Part shown: piece by piece, positions 59,064 to 64,000 of the stretch
Layout of the letters: each line of letters starts with the position of its first letter
Numbering within the stretch: the first letter of the stretch is position 1
Assembly (NCBI RefSeq): GCF_014648475.1
Contig: NZ_BMRE01000029.1
Coordinates: 1-64,000 of the forward strand
Source: Lentzea flava
GTDB lineage: Bacteria; Actinomycetota; Actinomycetes; Mycobacteriales; Pseudonocardiaceae
Length of the DNA: 64,000 bases
Reading direction: 5' to 3'
Notes under the pieces: generated by a model
What the model was told of the DNA's origin: nothing
Databases searched by the model: none
Seen by the model: the letters and a program-made list of their open reading frames with translations, nothing else
Made by a program: the position numbers and the translations under genes

Positions 59064-60263
59064 GTGTCGAAAGTGCCAGAAAGCGCGGAGCTTTACCAAA
59101 GAGCTTTCCTGCAGCTCATCGCCGAGGACAAGAACATCAGCTTCCACGCCGAACGCGGGCGTGAATTCCTTTATCGACCCGGCCAGCTGCTCGTCGGTCC
59201 CGACGATCAACAACGGGTGATCGAAAAACTGCGCGAAAACAACATCGTCGCCCGCCCGGTGGATGGATTCGCCGGTTTGGCGCGGCTGATCCTGCCGAAC
59301 AACCCCGAGGACGTTCCCCGCATTGTTCGCCTGTTGCGCGACCAGCGGAACTGGCCGAACCAGCGGGTGCCGCTGGTGCAGCCGCACCACGTGATCGTCG
59401 GCCACGGCGGCCTCGTCATGGGCAACCCCGGCGACCGGCCCTACCCCGCCGAACCGATCCCCGCGCCCAAGTCGGACGACCGCCTCCGCGAGGTCAGGGT
59501 CGGCATCATCGACACCGGCATCTCCTCCGGCGCCGACAGCGAGCACTCCGACTGGTTTGCCGAGCGCTACGACAAGGAGCCCGACGACGTCGACCCCGCC
59601 TACAGCAGCGGCAACCACTTCGCGTTGCAGGGCGGGCACGGCACGTTCGTCGCGGGCGTGATCCAGAGCGCCGCGCCCGGCGTCACGTTCGACCCCGAGG
59701 TCGCCCTCGACCAGAACGGCTTCGGCGACGAGGAACGGCTCTGCAACAAGATCATCGAGCTGGGCCAGAAGAAGATCAACGTGCTCAACCTGTCGCTGGG
59801 CTGCTTCACCGAGGACGACGTGGCGTCCGAGCCGTTGCGCCGCGCCGTCGAGGGCCTGCCCGCCGACGTCGTCGTGGTCGCCTCGGCCGGCAACCAGGGC
59901 ACGCAGCGGCCGAGCTGGCCCGCCGCGCTGTGCCGGGTCACCGCCGTAGCCGCCGCCGAGCAGAAGCGGGACGGCTCCCTCGGGCCCGCCTGGTACTCGA
60001 ACTGGGGCCACTGGGTCGACGCGTGCGCGATCGGCAACAGGGCCTCGACGTACCTCAAGGGCGAGTGGCAGCTGCCCGGCGAGGCCTCCGCGACGCCGTT
60101 CGCGCTGTGGGCCTACTGGTACGGCACGTCGTTCGCCGCGCCCCTGGTCACCGGCCGGATCGCCGCCACGATGGTCGCGGACGGCATCACCGCAGCTCAG
60201 GCGCGTGACAAACTGCTGAGCGGCCCGGAGTTCCACCCCGGCTACGGAGTTTTTGTCAAATAG
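59064..60263 (+). CDS. intracellular subtilisin-like protease (S8)
   Basis: A 399-residue subtilase without a signal peptide. The catalytic Asp is D150 (GIIDTGIS), His is H192 (GGHGTFVAG), Asn lies in ASAGNQG and Ser is about 356 (YGTSFAAP). An N-terminal 140-residue region (about 5-125) with FLYRPGQLLVGPDDQQRVIE looks like an inhibitory or recognition domain. GTG at 59064 has GAGG five bases upstream; GTG 59061 and TTG 59013 are alternatives. The cytoplasmic location, the divergent CHAT protease and the sigma factor gene 54 bases downstream suggest a signalling protease, not a nutritional one. Confidence 0.82.
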   Translation: MSKVPESAELYQRAFLQLIAEDKNISFHAERGREFLYRPGQLLVGPDDQQRVIEKLRENNIVARPVDGFAGLARLILPNNPEDVPRIVRLLRDQRNWPNQRVPLVQPHHVIVGHGGLVMGNPGDRPYPAEPIPAPKSDDRLREVRVGIIDTGISSGADSEHSDWFAERYDKEPDDVDPAYSSGNHFALQGGHGTFVAGVIQSAAPGVTFDPEVALDQNGFGDEERLCNKIIELGQKKINVLNLSLGCFTEDDVASEPLRRAVEGLPADVVVVASAGNQGTQRPSWPAALCRVTAVAAAEQKRDGSLGPAWYSNWGHWVDACAIGNRASTYLKGEWQLPGEASATPFALWAYWYGTSFAAPLVTGRIAATMVADGITAAQARDKLLSGPEFHPGYGVFVK

Positions 60264-60317
60264 TTGTATCTGGGGAGCAACCTCGGCCTCCGCCAGGTGT
60301 GACCGCAAGGAGTCGAC

Positions 60318-60935
60318 GTGACCGCAGGATCCCCGATCGCCGCGCTCGTGAGCGCGGCGGCCGAGGGCGACCAGTCGGCGTGGAACGAGATCGTGGACCG
60401 TTACACGCCCCTGGTGGTGTCGGTGATCTACAAGCACCGGCTGCGCCCCGCGGACGCGGCCGACGTGAACCAGACGCTGTGGCTTCGGCTCGTGGAGCAG
60501 ATCGGACGGCTGCGCGAGCCCGAGGCACTGCCCGGCTGGATCATGACGACCACCCGCAACGAGTGTCTGCGCGTGCTGCGCGTGCAGCAGCGGACGCACC
60601 TGTACGACCCGTTGTCCGAGGCCGACGCGCTGGAGTCGGAGCAGCTGGACGCGGACGTGGAGGCGGACCTGCTGGCCGTGGAGCGGCGGCAGGCGTTGCG
60701 GGACGGTTTCGCCGAGCTCACCGACCAGTGCAAGCGGTTGCTGACGAAGCTGATGACCGATCCGCCGCCGAGCTACCAGGTCGTGAGCGAAGAGCTCGCG
60801 ATGCCGGTCGGCAGCATCGGCCCGACGCGGATACGTTGCTTGGAGAAGTTGCGGAAAACCCCTGCGATCTCGGCGTTCCTGGGATCGTCGGCGACGAGAG
60901 GAGGTGTGCTGGGTGCGGCACGACTGGGACAGTGA
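60318..60935 (+). CDS. ECF-like RNA polymerase sigma factor
   Basis: A 205-residue sigma factor with region 2 (NEIVDRYTPLVVSVIYKHRL, then ADVNQTLWLRLVEQIGRLREPEALPGWI split by position) and region 4 (ADLLAVERRQALRDGF, CKRLLTKLMTDPPPSYQVVSEE, VGSIGPTRIRCLEKLRK). The GTG start has AAGGAG upstream. The 3' end overlaps the next gene. No classical zinc anti-sigma protein is adjacent. Its promoters are unknown, but the cluster's own divergent region is the first place to look. Confidence 0.88.
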   Translation: MTAGSPIAALVSAAAEGDQSAWNEIVDRYTPLVVSVIYKHRLRPADAADVNQTLWLRLVEQIGRLREPEALPGWIMTTTRNECLRVLRVQQRTHLYDPLSEADALESEQLDADVEADLLAVERRQALRDGFAELTDQCKRLLTKLMTDPPPSYQVVSEELAMPVGSIGPTRIRCLEKLRKTPAISAFLGSSATRGGVLGAARLGQ

Positions 60936-61356
60936 CGAAGTACTGCTCGACGCCCTGCGCGACGCGTTGAGCACACCTTCCGAGGAGGTTCCGCCGGAGT
61001 TCGTGGAAGCCGCGAAGGCCGCGTTCACCTGGCGGAACATCGACGAGGAGCTGCTCGCGATCACGTCGTACGACTCCGTGCTGGACGACACGCTGTTCGC
61101 CCGCGCGAGGTCCACGGCGACGGCGCGGCAGCTGATCTTCGACGCGGAGGGCGTGTCGTTGCAGGTGGAGGTGTCGGCGGCGGGAATCACCGGCCAGCTG
61201 ATGCCCGCGTCGGGATCGGTCACGCTCGTGACGCCTTCCGGGGACCACGAGACGTCGGCCGTCGACGAACTCGGGATGTTCGTGATGGGTGCGGCACCGC
61301 GCGGACCGGTCAAGTTCCGTTTTTCGAACGGTTGCACCGATTGGTTCATCCTCTAG
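60913..61356 (+). CDS. small acidic partner of the sigma factor
   Basis: A 147-residue protein (GTG at 60913; GAGGAGG ends eight bases upstream). An acidic helical N-terminus (DWDSDEVLLDALRDAL, PPEFVEAAKAAFTWRNIDEEL) is followed by a beta-rich C-terminal half (LIFDAEGVSLQVEVSAAGITG, then FRFSNGCTDWFIL). It overlaps the sigma gene by 23 bases. It has no HxxxCxxC zinc motif, but gene order and the acidic helix suggest it binds the sigma factor or is cut by one of the proteases. The role is inference. Confidence 0.65.
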   Translation: MRHDWDSDEVLLDALRDALSTPSEEVPPEFVEAAKAAFTWRNIDEELLAITSYDSVLDDTLFARARSTATARQLIFDAEGVSLQVEVSAAGITGQLMPASGSVTLVTPSGDHETSAVDELGMFVMGAAPRGPVKFRFSNGCTDWFIL

Positions 61357-61457
61357 TCACCATTCGAGTGACAGGGGAATTCATTCGATCGGCCTACATC
61401 TGCGGCCAGTAGGGTTGTCGACGCTCAGAATTCGCATCATCGCGAGAGGTGTGTGCT

Positions 61458-62258
61458 GTGGTCGATCGAGTCAGCTGGGTTCCGGAAGGTGTCAACGTCG
61501 ACGTTCCGAGTTCTGCCCGGATCTACGACTACCTCCTCGGCGGCGGGCACAACTTCGAAGCGGACCGCGAGACGGCAGAGGCTCTGATCAGGGTGCTGCC
61601 CGTGCGGGACATGGCCCGCCGCAACCGCGCGTACCTGCGCCGCGTCGTGCTCGAGCTGGCCGGTCTCGGCATCCGCCAGTTCCTGGACCTCGGCTCCGGC
61701 ATCCCGACCGTGGGCAACGTGCACGAGGTGGCGCACGAGGTCGCGCCCGAGTCGAAGGTCGTCTACGTCGACTTCGAACCGGTCGCGATCACGCACGCCG
61801 AGCTGATGCTGGCCGACGAGCCGAACGTGACGGCGTTGCTCGCGGATCTGCGCGAGCCGGAGAAGGTCGTGGCCCAGGCGCGCGAACTCCTGGACTTCTC
61901 GCAGCCGGTCGGGCTTCTGGTCGTGGGCGTGCTGCAGTTCATCCCGGACTCCGACGACCCGTGGGGCGTGTTGTCCCGGTACGTGGAGGCGCTCTCGTCC
62001 GGTTCGTACCTCGCGCTGTCGCACTTCACCGCGGACAGCATGCCCGCGGCCATGGCCGCGGGTGAGGAGATCTTCGCCAGGACGGCCGAGCCGATCACCC
62101 CGCGCACCAAGGCCCAGGTGGCGGACATGATGGCCGGCACGGAGATCGTCGAGCCCGGCATCGTGTTCACGCCGGAGTGGCGGCCGGAAACGCCGGAGGA
62201 CGTCGGCGCCGACCCGTCGAAGGCCAACATCTACGCCGCGGTGGGTCGTAAACCCTGA
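61458..62258 (+). CDS. DUF574-family SAM-dependent methyltransferase
   Basis: A 266-residue protein of the DUF574 (PF04672-type) methyltransferase family, abundant in actinomycetes: PSSARIYDYLLGGGHNFEAD near the N-terminus, SAM motif FLDLGSGIPTVGNVHEVA, then VVYVDFEPVAITHA, and LALSHFTAD. Substrates are mostly unknown. GTG at 61458 has GAGAGG eight bases upstream. The stop TGA overlaps the ATG of the GGDEF gene, so the two are translationally coupled. Confidence 0.88.
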   Translation: MVDRVSWVPEGVNVDVPSSARIYDYLLGGGHNFEADRETAEALIRVLPVRDMARRNRAYLRRVVLELAGLGIRQFLDLGSGIPTVGNVHEVAHEVAPESKVVYVDFEPVAITHAELMLADEPNVTALLADLREPEKVVAQARELLDFSQPVGLLVVGVLQFIPDSDDPWGVLSRYVEALSSGSYLALSHFTADSMPAAMAAGEEIFARTAEPITPRTKAQVADMMAGTEIVEPGIVFTPEWRPETPEDVGADPSKANIYAAVGRKP

Positions 62259-64000
62259 TGACCACCTCGCCCCTCGCACAGCGCTGGGCGGCTGTTCTGA
62301 TCGAGAGCGCGTACTCGCCGATGTCACGGCGAAAGCTGACGCAGCACCTCGAGGAGCACGCCGCCCGGTTGCGTGCTGGGCAGGAGGTCGAGGCGGTCGG
62401 CGCCTGGCTGGTGCGCAAGCGCTTCACCGGCCCCGACTCGTTGCGCCGCACGCTCGAGGTGCTGGCGCCGGAGTTCTCCGCCGACGTGCTGGGCGCGCTG
62501 GCGTCCGGGTACGTGCGGGCGACCCGCGACCAGCTGTTCGCCGAGCAGGAGAAGGTCAAGAACTCGTTGCTGAAGGCCGTGGAGGACGCGCAGCGCGACT
62601 CGCACGACAGCGAGGCCCGGTTCGCCCAGGTCTTCGCGTCGACGGCGGTGGGCATCGCGATCTTCGACCTGCAGGGCGGCGTGGTGGAGGCGAACGAGGC
62701 CCTGGCCACGATGCTGGGCCACGAGGAGATGCCCAAGGAGTTGTTCGCCGAGGCCGACGCGATGGCGCTGGCCGCGGCCTGCGACCGGATGCTCTCGTCC
62801 TCTGTGGACAGTGACAGGCGGGAGTGGCAGCTGACGCGCAACAACGGCGACACGGTGTGGGCGAACGTGGTGCTGTCCGTGCTGCGCGGGTCGGACGGGC
62901 TGCCGAAGTTCCACGTCGCGTTGATCGAGGACGTCACCGAACAGCGGATGCTGCAGGAGTGGCTGCGGCACCAGTCGTTGACCGACCTGCTGACCGGGCT
63001 GCCGAACCGCGCGTCGTTCACGGACAAGCTGGAGTCGGCGCTGGCGTCCGGCGAGCCGTACACACTGGGATACCTCGACGTCGACAGCCTGACGATCGTC
63101 AACGACGGTCTCGGCTACACCGCGGGCGACGCGGTGCTGGTGGAGGTCGCCCGGCGGTTGCGCGTGGTGCTGCCGGACGCCGTCGTGGCACGGGTCGGTG
63201 GCGACGAGTTCGTCGTGCTGATCCACGGGTCTCCGGACGTGGCCGCGCTGGCCACCATGATCGACGAGGAGCTGTCCGAGCCGGTCTACCTGGAGGGCGC
63301 GGGCGTCGCGGTGTCGACGTCGATCGGGTTCGTGCACGCGACCGGGCCCGGCGTGGACCCGACGGTGGTGCTGCGACGGGCGCACTCGACGTTGCGGCGC
63401 GCGGAAACCGGCGGCAAGAGACAGTGGGCGATCTACGACCACGAGGCCGACGTGGCCGACCGCGCGAGATTCGCCCGGATCGCGGCGATGCCCGGTGCCT
63501 TCGAGAACGGCGAGATCTCCGTGGATTACACGCCGGTGTCGTGGGTTTCGGGATCCCTGGCCTTCGTCGAGGCCTCGCTGCGGTGGGGCGCGTCCCGCCA
63601 CGACGAGGTCGTGACCTATGCCGACGCTCTCGGCCTGGCTTCCCGCGTGGGCCAGATGGTGTTGCACGACGCGTGTTCGCGCGGGGAGCCGGTGCTGATC
63701 CGGTTGTCCCGCGACCAGTCACGGGATCCGGACCTGGCCGCGCACGTGCGCGCGAACCTGCGGGCCTGCGCCTTCCCGGCCTCGTCGTTGTTCCTGGCGC
63801 TGGACGTGCGCTCGATGCCCGACGCCGAGGAGAACCTCGACGTGTTGCACGACATGGGTGTCCACGTGCTGCTGCACGAGTTCGGCGGCGGCTTCGCCGG
63901 TTTGTCCACTGTGGACCGCAGTCCGGTGTGGGGCGTCCGGCTGGCCCACCCGCCCTCGGAACGGCTGGCGCGCCAGGGAATGGCGCTGATGGTGCCGCTG
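62258..64000 (+). CDS. PAS-GGDEF-EAL-like protein (3' end beyond the window)
   Basis: At least 581 residues are visible; the gene continues past 64000. An N-terminal helical region (1-120) is followed by a PAS domain (about 125-235; FASTAVGIAIFDLQGGVVEAN), a GGDEF domain (about 240-405) with an intact active-site GGDEF at 314-318 (RVGGDEFVVLI), and an EAL-like domain from about 415. The EAL signature reads FVEASLRWG instead of EALLRW, and the second part (LFLALDVRS) is poor, so phosphodiesterase activity is doubtful. c-di-GMP synthesis is likely. No membrane segment. Coupled to the methyltransferase gene. Confidence 0.85.
   Translation, partial: MTTSPLAQRWAAVLIESAYSPMSRRKLTQHLEEHAARLRAGQEVEAVGAWLVRKRFTGPDSLRRTLEVLAPEFSADVLGALASGYVRATRDQLFAEQEKVKNSLLKAVEDAQRDSHDSEARFAQVFASTAVGIAIFDLQGGVVEANEALATMLGHEEMPKELFAEADAMALAAACDRMLSSSVDSDRREWQLTRNNGDTVWANVVLSVLRGSDGLPKFHVALIEDVTEQRMLQEWLRHQSLTDLLTGLPNRASFTDKLESALASGEPYTLGYLDVDSLTIVNDGLGYTAGDAVLVEVARRLRVVLPDAVVARVGGDEFVVLIHGSPDVAALATMIDEELSEPVYLEGAGVAVSTSIGFVHATGPGVDPTVVLRRAHSTLRRAETGGKRQWAIYDHEADVADRARFARIAAMPGAFENGEISVDYTPVSWVSGSLAFVEASLRWGASRHDEVVTYADALGLASRVGQMVLHDACSRGEPVLIRLSRDQSRDPDLAAHVRANLRACAFPASSLFLALDVRSMPDAEENLDVLHDMGVHVLLHEFGGGFAGLSTVDRSPVWGVRLAHPPSERLARQGMALMVPL

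Overview
The window is high-GC DNA with frequent GTG/TTG starts, four-base ATGA/GTGA gene overlaps, DUF574-type methyltransferase and GGDEF genes and an actinobacterial-type contractile injection system. This points to a filamentous actinomycete, probably of the Pseudonocardiales (Lentzea/Saccharothrix-like), although the genus cannot be fixed from sequence reading alone. I saw no tRNA, rRNA, insertion sequence or CRISPR array, and no gene-free stretch longer than about 300 bases.

Layout. 0.1-4.5 kb: a secreted TAP-type hydrolase, an SDR/DUF3237 pair, a PHP-domain protein and a fragment of a radical SAM protein. 4.7-6.7 kb: a soluble histidine kinase, its NarL-type response regulator, and a second LuxR-type regulator with a degenerate receiver. 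6.7-23.3 kb, minus strand: the main operon of a cytoplasmic/extracellular contractile injection system (eCIS). In transcription order it encodes sheath, tube, gp26/gp51-like chaperone, DUF6760, a large low-complexity V/A/P-rich protein, a second tube protein, LysM protein, VgrG-like spike, PAAR tip, gp25, gpJ-like baseplate, gpI-like tail protein, a zinc-ribbon membrane protein, a secreted VWA/PD40 protein and a membrane-anchored COG1470-like protein. 23.5-27.2 kb: a secreted phosphoesterase, an MFS transporter, a TolB-like protein and a small membrane protein, none typical of eCIS. 27.3-30.6 kb, plus strand: a 1,092-residue putative eCIS effector ending in a PD-(D/E)XK nuclease-like domain. 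30.6-33.9 kb, minus strand: DUF4157 protein, AAA+ ATPase and DUF4255 cap protein, which complete the eCIS.

34.4-41.1 kb is a branched-chain-amino-acid-type ABC importer (LivF-G, acyl-CoA ligase, LivH-M-K). 41.3-46.1 kb carries an SRPBCC protein, a SigB/F-type sigma factor, DUF4383, topoisomerase IB, a YbdK-type ligase with a heme-oxygenase-like partner, and a STAS protein. 46.2-56.4 kb has enzymes, two divergent secreted proteases (M6 and S8), an Nramp-like transporter, TfoX, YggT and an AGPS-like flavoprotein. 56.4-61.4 kb is a CHAT protease, divergent from an operon of an intracellular subtilisin, an ECF-like sigma factor and a small partner. The window ends inside a PAS-GGDEF-EAL gene that follows a DUF574 methyltransferase.

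The most notable new observation is a 16-bp dyad, CTGCCC-N4-GGGCAG. I found it perfect at only three places, each a short intergenic region of the eCIS locus: before the sheath operon, between the effector and its divergent neighbour, and before the cap/ATPase/DUF4157 operon. A one-mismatch copy lies before the last eCIS-linked gene. It probably marks a single eCIS-effector regulon, and the effector itself, with no visible immunity gene, looks undescribed.
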